A stretch of 64,000 nt of DNA from Emmonsiellopsis sp. PD_33 (lineage: Eukaryota; Ascomycota; Eurotiomycetes; Onygenales; Ajellomycetaceae). A program made the position numbers and the translations under genes. The stretch covers positions 1 through 64,000 of the forward strand of contig JANTQF010000027.1 in the NCBI GenBank assembly GCA_032988165.1, given 5' to 3'. How positions within the stretch are numbered: the stretch's first letter is position 1; each line of letters starts with the position of its first letter. Shown here in pieces: positions 41,109 to 53,868 of this stretch. Below the pieces are notes generated by a model. That model saw only the letters and a program-made list of their open reading frames with translations, was not told where the DNA came from and made no database searches.

Positions 41109-44090
41109 ATGGAAAAGCTGACAGACAAGTTCAAGCATCTCGGAGGTCTGTGGTCTAAGTGCTACTAGTACTATTTACTTCTCTTTAGCTAACTTCATTC
41201 CAGAGCACCGCCCATTTGAAAAGGCAAAAGTCGAAGCCAGCCATTTCAAGCACAAGCTAGGGAAATTTACCAATATCATAAATCCAAACCACCGACATGA
41301 CGAGGAGCATGAACGACGGACAGACGAAAAACGAACTGCCATCGCGCAATCCCACCGCTTCGAATCCTTCGCCCCTGAGCGCCCTGGGAACAAGATAAAA
41401 TGGTATGTCGACGGGCGGGACTACTTTTGGGCAGTGTCCGTGGCGTTGGAAAGGGCCAGAGAGACCATATATATTGCCGATTGGTGGCTTTCCCCAGAGT
41501 TGTTTCTACGACGCCCTCCTCACTCCAACCAGGAATGGAGGATTGATCAGATCCTAAAGCGACGCGCGGAGGCGGGAGTGAAGATTTATGTGATTGTCTA
41601 TAAAGAGGTAGGATTCGTCGTGACGAAATTCTATCTTTGGGGCGGGTTTCTGACCTGTCGCGCGCAATAGGTTCAGCAAGCGCTGACTTGCAATTCCGCT
41701 CATACGAAACATGCCCTGAATGCCCTATGCCCACCCGGCAGTCCAGGGCATGGGAATATCCAAATTCTGCGGCATCCAGATCACAATGTATTTGAGAACG
41801 CAGGAGATATGACATTCTACTGGGTAAGACCCGAAGAAAACATGCTCTTTGTTCAAAAGCAGAAACTAACGGATTATTTAGGCCCACCATGAGAAATTCA
41901 TAGTAATTGACTACGAATTAGCATTTATTGGCGGTCTTGATATCTGCTTCGGAAGGTGGGATAGCCACCAGCACGCCCTGGCCGATGTTCACCCAGCAGG
42001 CATCCAAAATGAAATATTCCCAGGACAGGATTACAACAACAATCGCATCATGGACTTCCAAACCGTTGAAGATTGGCAGGCTAATGAACTCGAAAAGACC
42101 GAATTTGGCCGCATGCCATGGCATGACGTCTCAATGGCGGTCATAGGTGATTGTGTGTACGATATCGCGGAGCATTTCGTCCTCCGATGGAATCTGGTAA
42201 AGAGGGATAAATACAAGCGCGACGAAACTGTGGATTGGCTTACATTGGAGGGGCGTGAAGGCGACGATGAGGACCTTACTGGGGTGCAGCATCCGAAACA
42301 CCCTGTAGGGAAATATCGAAAACACCCTCTCAGCCCATTGGCCTCGAAATCCACCGGAATACAAGGCACTGTAGACGCGCAGATTGTACGAAGCAGCAGT
42401 GATTGGAGCAGCGGTATCCTCACTGAGCACAGTATACAAAATGCATATTCGGAAATTATTCGGAATGCAGAACATTACGTCTATATTGAGAATCAGTTTT
42501 TCAGTAAGCATTCCCATTTCGTGTACCGCCTGACTGATAATAACCACCCAAAAAAGTTACTGCCACCGGCGACAACCAGTCTCCAGTCCACAATACCATC
42601 GGACGCTCCATTGTAGATGCGTGTGTGCGTGCTGGTAAAGAGGGACGAAAATTCCGCGTTATAATAATTATTCCGTCCGTCCCAGGCTTTGCCGGGGATT
42701 TAAGAAAAGACGCCGCAAATGGTACTCGCGCGATTATGGATTATCAGTACAAATCTATCATTCGTGGAGAGGATTCAATAATGGGGCAGATATCAGCTCA
42801 AGGGGTGAATCCTAGAGGTGAGTCTGAAGCCTTCCACGATTTAATCGGCCAGCCTACTAACATAGTCAGAGCACATATTTGTTTTTAATCTCCGATCTTA
42901 CGACCGAATAAACAGGACTCCTGCCCTTGTTGAGCAAGAAATAAAATCAGGGGTCAAATACGGAGAGCTTCAGCGTGCTGAAGCAGAGGAAATAATGAGC
43001 CAGGGGGTGCATCCAATCAAGGAAGAAGATGTCGACAAACAGTCTACTCATGCCACAGTCAATAAAGATGTCAGGGCGAGACTGGCAGAGGAGAGGCGCG
43101 AATTCGAGAAACAACGAATGGCAGTCGGCCTTGATGGGAAACCCACAAGCGTAGATTCGATTGCGAAAAATGCCATGCTCAACGGAAATAAAGTATCGGA
43201 GGAGCCTTGGGAAGGGGACCCAAATACGGAAAAGGAGAACTACGTACAAGAGGAGCTGTACGTTCATTCGAAATTGCTTATTGTCGATGACAGGACTGCA
43301 ATTTGTGGGAGCGCTAACATCAACGACCGGGTATGTATTTAAGACTAAAACCCATTTGCTTTCCCAAAGCTAATTGAGTACAATAGTCTCAAGTAGGTCT
43401 ACATGACAGCGAACTGGCAATCGTCATGCAAGACACCGACCTGATCGATAGCACCATGGACGGCAAACCATACAAAGCAGGTCGCCATGCTGCCACCCTC
43501 CGCCGCATGCTCTGGCGGGAGCATCTCGGCCTCCTCCCCGCGCAAGATCCAGACGGCACCAACGACCCCAACGCGCAGCCGCCAACCGACTGCATGAACG
43601 AAAACCGCGAAGGGCCCGAGTATGAGTTCGTCGCGGACCCGATGAGCGACAAGCTCTGGGAGACGTGGACAGGCCAGGCCACTATCAACACTGATATCTA
43701 CCGGTACCTATTCCGGGCTGTGCCAGATGACAATGTGCGGACGTTTGAAGAGTTTGGGCATTTCGCGCCCAAGGAAAATGTCAAGATGGGCCATATCAAT
43801 GATCCGTTCTTGCCTATTGAGGAGGTGAAGATGAAGCTCGATGCGGTGAGGGGGCATCTGGTGTGGATGCCGTTGGATTTCCTGAAGGATGCGGAGATGG
43901 CGGAGCAGGGGCTTTCGGTTAATCAGTTTACTGAGGTATGGCATGCTCCCTTTTCTTTTCTTATTTTTCCTTTTTGCCCCAGTCGGTTTTGAACTGTTTC
44001 ATATCTTGTCGGCAGGTGGAGCTGTTGGTCCTTATCTTTAAAAGGCACATTGGCTAACGACACCCTTTTTAATAGAGTATATACACGTAG
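41109..44090 (+). CDS. Phospholipase D (PLD superfamily, two HKD motifs)
   Basis: Hydrolyses phosphatidylcholine to phosphatidic acid and choline. Eight exons (41109-41145, 41189-41607, 41671-41823, 41882-42503, 42557-42817, 42870-43330, 43387-43935, 44076-44090) join in frame to 838 residues, matching the filamentous-fungal PLD of this type. HKD1 is HHEKFIVIDYELAFIGG (near residue 205) and HKD2 is YVHSKLLIVDDRTAICGSAN (near 629). The conserved IENQFF lies near 405, and a GRSIVDACVRAGKEGRKF segment follows it. The last exon has four codons and a stop (SIYT), restoring the family-typical C-terminus after a 140 nt intron. No PX or PH domain precedes the catalytic core, so membrane targeting differs from yeast Spo14. 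The short first intron (43 nt) is the least certain join. Confidence 0.93.
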
Positions 44091-45526
44091 TTTTTGATAC
44101 CAACATGACCGATGACATGTTCAATTTCCTCCTAATAATTTTATTTGGTTCTTCCCGGAAGGTTGTTTAAGGTTTGTTGCTATTATTATCTTCCATGCAT
44201 AGATAGTAGTAGCTACAGAGCTTTAATATCCAAATCATCACCAAGATACGATGTATCTCAAACACACACAGATGACGAATAAGTTAACTAATCCCTAACT
44301 GCTAGAATTAATTGGACATATCCATCAACCCACTCTCACCGCTCAATCTCATGAAAAACGAAACCAAAAAAAGAGACCCCAGAAAATCGACCCCCCCACA
44401 AAAAAGAAAAACCCACCCAGCCTGGCTGCAGCCAGCCTTATCAGGAATCATCCATCCAGGATGATCCATCCCCTGCCAATTTAACTATTTAGTCCGGCAC
44501 GAACCCCTGCAGCATCCATCCATCGGCTGGCCTCAGAGAACTACCAAAAGACACAAACAACACGAGCTAACAACATGAACTAGCAGCAATCATGCCGGCT
44601 GCAGAAGAGCATGAGAAAGACCCTGCGTAAAGATCGGAGCTGGTCGGGGTTGTCGCGGTCTCGGTTGAAATATTTTTATTTGTTTCGATCTGTCATGGTG
44701 CCCTCCTTACCTAGTTATTCGTCGTAATTGATTTGTTAGTGAATTACTCACTGCTGATTCCTAGCGGATCCGAGGGAGGCTGAAGCCTGACGGCTCACGT
44801 AACAAACTACGGGTGTAAAGTCGATGATGGAGGAATGTGGTTGGAAATGCTTGATGAATCACGAGGTCCGAATAAATTGTGGCTACGGCGCGTTTGGGAA
44901 AAAGGATTTTATTAATAATGATCTGTAGATTTTTGAAACGAGCGAGCCGTCGTGGAGAGTGGAACTTGCTAGGGGGGGATAGGTTCGAGGGATGGGATGT
45001 GTGGGATATTTTGTCAAGCTAGCTAGCTGGCTGGCTGCAGTGGCTGCTCAGCGCTCAAGTGTAGTTCATTAACTAGGTGATATTCGCCATGTGTTTAATT
45101 ACTTTAGTTAGTTACGTCATGAAACTGCTTTGGCGGTGAAGGGGGATTGATCAGGCAAATTCTAGGGGTGGTTGATCAAGTTGGATCAGTCTTTGGATTC
45201 TTTGGAACTGTAGTTATGCGATCTGCGCGCAAGAGGGTGAAGAATCTATCTATGTGGGAAAAGTGATGGGGAGGGAATAAGGCGTTGAGGGGACAGTTAT
45301 TAGATATTAAGAGACGGCTTCTGCTTATTAGCAAATAAAAGTCTTGCGAAAGTATGACGAGGGGGGGAGGAGGGAAACTTTTTGATAGGAAGGAGAAAGA
45401 CAAAAGGGAAACAAATGCAAAAGAAACACCCGAAATAACAGGACGCCGTTCGCTTGCTTGATTGCTGCTCCGCTGGGAGGCTGTTTGCCGTGCAAGATAT
45501 CAATCCGATCACCCGTAGCTAGTAAC
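44091..45526. other. Convergent intergenic region of 1.4 kb
   Basis: 3' regions of PLD (+) and the cysteine-rich gene (-). AGCTAGCTGGCTGGCTGC repeat-like sequence occurs near 45020. No gene seen. Confidence 0.4.
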
Positions 45527-45715
45527 TTATTTCTGCTTGAGTATCTCCCTCCAAGGCTTCCCCGCATAGCATTGCTGGCACAGGTTCAGATGGCAGATTT
45601 TACATTGCCAAATGCGATCCGACGGTCCCCCAGTGCAAATGGCACAAAACCACCCCATGAGATTGACCGGGCTTTGGCGGATGGCGAATTGATGCGGACA
45701 GCTGTCGTTGGCCAT
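45527..45715 (-). CDS. Small cysteine-rich putative zinc-binding protein
   Basis: An intact frame of 62 residues. After MANDSCPHQF it carries WFCAIC, then WQCKIC and LCQQCY, giving paired cysteines (C-x2-C, C-x2-C, C-x2-C) with a histidine between, as in a compact treble-clef or C1-like zinc knuckle. There is no signal peptide, so it is probably intracellular rather than a secreted effector. I do not recognise the family. The regular cysteine spacing in a frame this short is the main reason to call it; a single-exon gene of this size remains uncertain. Confidence 0.5.
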   Translation of the reverse strand: MANDSCPHQFAIRQSPVNLMGWFCAICTGGPSDRIWQCKICHLNLCQQCYAGKPWREILKQK

Positions 45716-48700
45716 CGTTAATGATTTAACAAATAAGATGGAGGGATTTCGTTGTCGGAGTGCTTGTTGATGGTTTTTCGTCTGCTATCCGCAAGCCTTG
45801 GCGGCAGGGAAGGCGAAGAGATAGCTCGTCTGGTTTGTTGACCGGCCAATCTTGGGCTGACCGGATTACCAGCGCGGTGGTTTCCGGGACTCGTTTCAGC
45901 GTGTCAATAGGTTGACGGGCCCCTGTCGGTGGGTCACACTGGTTGGGATTGACGCCAATCTTCCCTGGAATTGTGGCCCCTGCTGCGCCCACCGATCCCA
46001 ATGGCCTGGTTGGAACAAGTAGACAAATTCCTCGAAAGAAGGAGGATCAGACAGCCGAGTATATGGGGCACGTAAGAGGTGGAAGAGCGTTCTTTCAATG
46101 AAAAAGGATATTTGAAAACCCTTTCAAAGCCGTAAATGATATTCCACCAACGAGGTTGCTTCTATACAGGAGCTGTGCTGATTCTAGTATTTGTGGACAC
46201 CACAGAGGTGATGGCTGGGCAAGCAACGCGAAGATGGAAATTAAAAGCGCAGATGTTGATTAGGAGGTATTCCGACGAAAGATATTGCTCTTATAGGTGT
46301 AATTTTGTCGGATGGAAGCCGTTTTGATTGTCTGGATCTGCTGGAGCAGGAGCTCGAGGTGACGTTTCTGCAACAAGGTTTCCGGATAGGGAACGATATC
46401 CAGGCACTCGCGTAGTGATTCTGGCGGGTGTAGACTGTTGCGTTGGTATATCAGGAATTCAAAATGGAGTATGGGGGCGGACTGTTTGGCGGAAGCTCAA
46501 ACGATTGTAGCGATTGTGATGAACAAACAACAACGAGAATAGGAGACAGTGGTGACATATATATACATCGAAGAGAGATGCTCTTTAAAGTTCAATGCAG
46601 AGATTGCCGGGCTTAGCCTGGGGGAGAGAGTTTCGATTTAAAGGGTTCGTAAGTTACCATCCGCCGTCCACGGCTGATCTCGCCCACCAGCTCCATAGAA
46701 GCGGGGAGAGGCCGATAGGCGACCCTGCGGCTTGAGAAATGAGAACCGCCACAGGATAGCCAAAGAATGGCACGATGAGCATCGAATCAGCATCTCCATT
46801 GCGGCGCACCGGGAACAGACGGTGGGCAATAGGCTATGGCCCTATGGAGTCTGCCATCATCCATCGGAGGCCGGTCCCTAGCGCACTAGACAGGTCTGCC
46901 ACCCACGGACCAGGAGACTGGGACAGACCCTTGCTGGCGTCTGTCCTGTTCGCTAGACACCATGGACAAGCACCGGCGAGCTGCTAGTGAGCGCGGAATG
47001 GAGCTGGTGTGGTGGATGCCGCAGAGTTGCAGCTTGATGAGTCGCATTATTCCCTCGTTCTGCGCATCCTGTGCTTTGCTTTTTTGTGATTGCGATGGAT
47101 TCCGCCTGAAGCAAACGGAGGACGGCGAGAGAAGAGAGCGTGGCCAGCTGAAGCAGCCGAGAGATGTTGAGAGATGTTGAGATGTCGAGATATAGATAGG
47201 GGATGTCCCCCCTATTTCCTATTTGGGCCAGCCAGACGACACTCGATCAGCCTCATCTCGTCCTGCTCTGGAATTGGGTAATTTGGCGACAATAAACATC
47301 GCCCTCTGTCGGTGTGATGGATCTCACAGGAGTTGTCCCTCAAAGTCGCCGTCCTGGACTCATGTTTGCTTTTTCGCCTTGTTTATGGCTCCCCCCGGCT
47401 GCCGTGCAAGCACCGCCCATCCCCTGGGCCCTGGATGATGGATCTGGGGACTCTGCCTTCGCGTGGCTATCTACGGAGTAGGTCCAGCGCCACACCGTAT
47501 GGCGATCTCGTGGCAATTCTGGGCCCTGGAGGTTGGCGCTCGGTGCTGCTTGTGAATTATGATGATGTTGATGATGTTGTTGTTGATAGCGCCAACAACC
47601 AACAGATAAGGGGATGATATTATCTCCCAGTCAAGCGATGACTATCGTGAATACACGTCTTTACTTGGAAAATAACTAGAGGTTTAATGTTTTTATGCTT
47701 CATTTGACAGACATTAATCTGATATTAGCAGCTTCATACTATCTCCTCGCATATTACTGCTCCCTAAAAGTATCCCTTATATATCCCTATCTGCTTTACT
47801 TGCTAAAATATCAAAATATGTAGTGTATATATCGGAATTCTCACTCTCGAGTTCTATAGGAATAGTGCCATAGGAAGATCGCTGATGTAGAAAGGGGGTC
47901 GCCACTGTAATGTGGGAATTACCATAGAAAAAGGGGGGTACCGTAGAGGGAGATGCCCTAGGGGGGGATTCCTTGACTGTGGGAATAATGCAGTATTGAG
48001 CATAAATGCTAGTAATTTTTCTTGTATCGGTATGTATAGTGTCTCCTTTTCAAAATAGCCATCTCTTGCCCGTATGCAATGAGCTGGGTACCCTGTGATG
48101 CCAATATCAATCCCTCCTGAGTCCTGAGAGAATTGGAAAATGAGATAGATCACAAATGTCAGCCTGTCACCACCAAGCTGAGTTCTCATAACTTTGCCGT
48201 GATGAACGCCTCTGAGATTACGTTTCCCCTCCTTGAATCCCATGCGTCTCGGATTCTAGCGTATGACGCCAGAGTGTCGAGTTTCAGATTAGATTGGGAC
48301 CTATCCGTTCCCTCATCGTGGCTATTACCACAGTGGACAACGACCTTCTCATGCTGCAATGTTTTATATGCAGAATACCCGGCTTGCGCTCGAACAATTC
48401 ATCTTGCTCTCACCACCTTCCCTGGTCCCAGCCACACTAGATATCCATTCAGATATCCATTCAAGCCAGTATGCACAATGGTTCGGAAGCTTATTCCGCA
48501 CGAGGGAAATGCTTGAACCAAAGCAGCAGTCATCCCCTCTGCAGGAAGATCGTCCAGATCTGAAATTTATCAGCACGATCTGGACTAAGTAGCAAAAGGC
48601 GAATGGGCTAGCCACCAAGCTTCATTGCTACGACGTGCTAACACCTTCGCCGCCGTGATGAACTCCTTGGCGGATGCTTGCTCTTAGAGCCAAATTTCTG

Positions 48701-51700
48701 GATGCGACGAGAGAGTTATCTCTCATCAATTCATTCTCCAATCCTGATTGATATCATCACGGCTCTTTGACCCCTCGCTTAACTCATTGAGCTTGAGGGC
48801 TGCAGCCTGTGCTTCCATCACTACCAACATCAACGGTTGGGTCATGGCCAGGCTCTATTATCCAAAACCCTCGAGTTAGATAAAAATCCACGCCAACCGG
48901 ATCATGCCCCATTAGGAATCTCATCGTTAGGTTTTATCACTGGGGGACCAACATCGAATCAGGAAGAAAAGAGGGACTCGAATTTACGCCATTGGGCTGT
49001 CAGCCTGTCACCCTGCCACCACGAGGCAAAGACTGCCCTATTATCGCAGAGCTGCTCGACGCAGATCGCTTGGGGCGTCGTCGGTCGACCGAAAGGCCGA
49101 GTGAGGCCGAATTTGAACCTTGAAGCACGGTCCGCTGGCGGCCTGTGCGGATAGGGGTCTCAGATATGCGCCTCATCGAGCAATCATTCGCCCCTAGACT
49201 CGATTTGCGGAGAGATCTTAGCGGCATTCTACTTTCTGCATCTGGAGTAAGGAGTATCAATTCATACTCCGCGGATCTGACTCTGAGCATTATGGGTAAG
49301 TTCGTGGCGCTTCATAATAGACTTGGAAAACTCACATCATGATCCTTTAGGGGCCGGGGGTGGACAACCCCGCATGCTGCTGCATCCCGAGGTTTATTTG
49401 AATCAATGCTTGAAATTGGGTCTGCGACTCTGCGGCCATCTACCTCTGCTGTTTACTAGCTACCATGGTTTGGAATGCATGGTAAGCAACAGCCACTTTT
49501 CTCCGTACGCTTCTGATGGCATCGCGATTCCCCGAGGATGGAAACACTGAAACAGTGACCTACAATGGTCCCCTCATGGCAACTCCGAGATCGACCCAAG
49601 CGAAAAGGAAGAGATCGTCAAGCGCTTCGAATTAAACGCTCCCAAAGCTGTCTGGGATCGCTGTCAGGAAATGCCGAACAGGATCGTCATGAGATGTGAG
49701 GCGGGAGCCAGAACAAATTTCCAAGCCAATGAAGAATTTATTTAACTTAGAAAGGGACAAGAATGGGCCACGATGCAGGATTCATAATCCACATCATGAT
49801 TCAAATTGTTTATTGGTGGCGCAGAGACACCTATGCGGCCGCCACACCGCGAAAAATAACAGGCCGAATATAGGCGCCCTCCCCAGTCTTCACTGTTCAG
49901 CACGCAGGTGCGCGCTAATCAGCCTGCCGATCTAAACCCAATCTTTGATTTCTCGGCCGCATTTCGTCTGCGGCGGCCATTGGTATGTACGTACATGTTG
50001 GGTGGGGGAATGGAAGAGACATGCAGGTTGACAGCCCACAAGCTACCATGGAATATCATATGTCGCCAGGAGGATGTTTTTAGAGGCAGTCAGGGTTATC
50101 ACAAGTGGTCTGTGCGTGTCTTTTTCCTGGATTGCTTTTGCTATTGATTCTTTGGTTAGCCCCTCTGCGTCAAATGGATACTCAGCAAGGGGGATGGTTA
50201 GAAAAGACAAAAAAGAGAGTGAGTTGGGAAGCATGAGGAATCGACTTCCTCGGAATGGGCATTGGTGATTTTGCAGAGTACAAACATAGTTCACCGAAGA
50301 ACCTGGAAAACTAGCATATATTCACAAGCTAATGAAGACAACAATACCAAATACTAAATAAACTATGTATCTTGACAATCAACATCAATTAAATCGACAT
50401 GGATAAATGGATGTAGGAGACAACGAGACCGAAAAGCCTCTCATGACATGCCCGGACCTCCCACAAGCGACTGGAGATACATCCCTCCATTAGTCCCAAC
50501 TTTCCCAACTCCCCATTTGCCCCGCCATCTCCCCTCCTTCCCGCCCCCTCGCCGCCCCTCTCCCCTCCACCCACAGAACATGGACAGAGACAATAGGAAA
50601 AGGGGGCGAAAAGACAAAAAAGAGAAGAAGAAAAAGAGGACAACAAAGAAGCAAAGAAAGAAAAAGGGACCAATGAAAAAGGGAAAACAATCGAGGGAAA
50701 CACGGCCTTGAAACGACCGCGAAAAAAAGCCCGAATACGCATGCATCCATGGATGGATTCAAACGCTCCCAACCACCACCAACTTTCAGATGAAAATCGA
50801 TGGTGGCTGTGTCTTGATCTGCCAACGCTCCGTTAAGAACAATCTCTGGGAAATGGAAGATGTCCTTGCAGTACCCCTTACGGTTCTGCATCGCTGGTGT
50901 GTGTGTGTGTATGTGTGTATGTAGCCTTATTTTTGGCTTTGCTTTGCTTTGCTTTTTTTGGTGTCTTTCCTTGTTTCTGTCCCTCCCTCGTCATTGTGAA
51001 CCGAGGAATAGAACAGCAAGTAAGAACCAACCCCAGCCCCGCGCGCATAGGATGGGGAAAAACCAATATGGACGGGATGCTTGGTTCAAGCGAAAAAGAA
51101 AAAGAAAAAGGGCACGGGATGGAGAAACGGCAGAGCATCAAAAAAACAGGATTAGGACGGGTTGGAGACTGAAGTCTAAAATAAAATTCAGGCTTTCGCT
51201 TCGTCCCGTGCGGGCCGTACCGTGAAGTATACCCTGCCTGATCACCAGTACAGTACATGGCGCATTAATGGGCAGTCTGTCCGTTGTTTCCGTCCCGCTT
51301 TTGGTCGAAGTATATTTCGCGCGGGATGGCAAGTAGCAAGGCTGGAAAATGGAACTGTGGGGACTCGGGGTTGTGCCCCGTCGAAGGGGAACAATAGAGT
51401 AGATGGGGAGGTGGGAGGGAGGGGGAATTAGACGAATGGACAGACGTATCATGTCATGAGTATCATATCATACATACATAACTTCATTGAGATCTTCTAA
51501 TGTAGCCAGCCTAGCACAAGCAAGAGGCAAAGAGATTGGTTCGTTTCCCGAACGTATTGTTTTCAACTGCGCAGCGAGCCTTTTTCTTCTTCTTTTTCTC
51601 TTCGATGAAAGCAAAAAAGATGTTAAAACCATGCGGATTCTAGATCGTGAATATGGCTATATTTTGCACGGGCGCCCGGGTGCTCAAAACACGCTAGCTG

Positions 51701-51768
51701 GAAGGAGATGCGGCTTGCTGGGGACAGAGATGAAGAAAATATGCGTACAGACGAATTTTAATCTGTTG
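45716..51768. other. 6-kb gene-poor region
   Basis: No convincing gene in about 6 kb. Many frames of 60-139 codons exist on both strands, with low-complexity translations. A weakly coding-like patch at about 49,560-49,745 (charged, helix-like, ending TAA) and frames at 48,837-49,342 may be remnants of lost genes. Short repeats include AGAGATGTTG units (about 47,160-47,185), GT-rich sequence near 50,895-50,920 and a Lys-coding purine tract near 50,585-50,700. An unrecognised RNA gene cannot be ruled out. Confidence 0.4.
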
Positions 51769-53575
51769 TTAGTCGTTAATTTGGAAAAGGGCGGAGATAC
51801 TAGCCAAGCAGTTAGTGACAAGTCCCATAACAGAACAGTTAAAAATGGATTAGCATCAGCTTGCAAATGAGACAAACCTCTCTCCGTAATGGTGGCGCCT
51901 TATGCTCTCAGATAGAAGCGCCGACAAATCAAGAACAATCAACTTCTTTGACCCCCGCGCCTTATGCGGGATGGGGAACGAATTGGTCACGACGATGTAG
52001 TCGATGCATTGACACGCTTCGATCTCCTCTAGCGAATCACTACCGAATAGCCCATGTGTCGCTATGCAGTACACCTTTTTAGCTCCGCCTTTCTTCACCA
52101 CGGTCTCGGCTGCGGCGATCCATGAGCCGGATTTATCGATCATGTCGTCGACAATGAAGACGGTCTTGTCCCTCACGTTGCCCACGAGGGTTATTGTCCT
52201 TTCGTGCACGACGGACTCTGGTTCGTTATCTTCCTCGTCAGAGGAAACCGCGGCATCGAAGGAACCTCCGAGAGCATGGTCTGGTTGGAACGACGAGGCT
52301 GTGGAGACATATGAGAGAGTCATAGGGTCTTGGGAGGGGGTTTCGGGATACTCAGCACCACTGTTGCGGTCTCCTGGCAGGGTGGTGACGGATGTTGATG
52401 AGAGGACTGGCGATGGGTAGTCGTCATCGACCAGATGGCCCTGTACTAGTCTGCCTGTGATCACATCTCTTGCGCGCTCATCCGTGTACTCGAATGCGGC
52501 CTCTTGCTCGGACGGCCGTCGAGCAGAGTACGCCACTTCGAGGTGTTGGGGGATGACGAACGAAGGAGGAGATGGGGTCTCAGACACCTGGACGGTGGTT
52601 TCGTGAGCTAACGGGCTGGAGGTGAAGTTTGGCTGCGGCGGGCGAACGGGGAGATTGACGGTAGGGGGTTGGGGGGGAGTAGATTCTGGTTTCGCAAACG
52701 GATCAACCAAAGACTGGTGCTGTTCGTCGCGGGATTGGGGAAGGCCATGGTCCACGGAATCGAAAAAGATTGCGCTGCCGGTCATGTTGCCGGTCTGTTT
52801 CCCCCGTATCCGGTCCGTGTTCACAATGCCAAAGTTGAGCTTCAGTGCATCGGCCAAGGAGGTAACCCGTTTACTACCACCGGCATTTTTAGTCACCACC
52901 ACCGCTTCGTTCCAGCGAGGGACATTTATCCGGATCCACCGCGCAATCAGGGGCTCTGCGAATAAGTTGTCGACGGGTTTGCCAAAGAAACCTTGCATTT
53001 GAGAGGCCTGTTTGTGGCAAAATAGTTAGGTGCAGTCCAACGGCATGGTCTATCCAGAGTCATCGTACGTGTAAATCCACTGTTATTACATGGTCCACGC
53101 CGGCAACCGTGAGCAGGTTGGCCAGCATACGGGCTGTTATGGCACCGCGATGGCTCTTTTTCTTCGACTGGCGTGAGTAGGGGAAATAACTCTGGCATGT
53201 CAGCATGGGGATGCATGCGGAGGGGAGAGAAAACCTACGGCATCACCGCTGCGCGAACACAAGTCAGCAACTCCACGCCAACACACCCGGGAAACAGAAC
53301 AGAAGCGTCTACATACCAGTAATTGACTTGGCAGAGCCACCCTTGCAGGCAGAGATCATGATGAGCAGCTCCATGACGCTGTCGTTGATCTTGGCGCTGC
53401 CGCTCTGCACAATGAAGACATCTTGGTTCCGCACGGAAACGCCTATATTGACGCTTGTTTCGCCATTGCTGAATTTCCGCAGCTCGCACTTGGCGGGCAC
53501 AGTCCCTAGCCGCTCGCAGATGGCCTCTGTCAGGGCGGGGTGGGAGGTGCCGGAGAAGATTTGCACGCCGCGCAT
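51769..53575 (-). CDS. Ribose-phosphate pyrophosphokinase, PRS5-type with long insertion
   Basis: Makes, or as a complex subunit helps make, PRPP from ribose 5-phosphate and ATP for nucleotide, His and Trp synthesis. Exons 53575-53317, 53248-53239 (10 nt), 53189-53069, 53007-51878 and 51799-51769 join in frame to 516 residues. Conserved parts are VQIFSGTSHPALTEAICERLG, YFPYSRQSKKKSHRG and VITVDLHASQMQGFF. A disordered Pro/Ser-rich insertion of about 180 residues (roughly 225-405) precedes VFIVDDMIDKSGSW, the PRPP loop. Such insertions mark the yeast Prs1 and Prs5 classes, which act in hetero-oligomers and in cell-integrity signalling. The loop reads DKSGS rather than the catalytic DTGGT, which may mean weak or absent catalysis. 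The C-terminus restores GESISALF. Confidence 0.9.
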
Positions 53576-53868
53576 AGCTGCAAAGTGGAGGAGGGTTAGT
53601 TACCGCCGGTCATGGACGGGTGCGGTGGTCAGCGGGGGCCAGAATACCACTGTATGTCAACGTGATGCCCTGAGAAGTGTTGTACTGGTGTGGCGGGTGG
53701 TTGAGATGAGGTTGGTCGAGGGGTGGAACAAGTCGGGCAATTTTTTATTTTTTGCTGGGCCGCGTGACTAAGCGAGCTTATCGTCGGGCTTTATCAGCCG
53801 CAACATCTCAACATCTGATATCAAAGACTGTTGATACCCCCTATGTTCTCTATAATATATGTCTAGCC
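53576..53868. promoter_or_regulatory. Divergent promoter of PRS5-type and MET8 genes
   Basis: Under 300 bases separate the two start codons. A TATAATATAT stretch near 53850 lies close to the MET8 start. A CAG immediately upstream of the PRS5-type ATG could be the acceptor of a 5' UTR intron. Confidence 0.4.
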
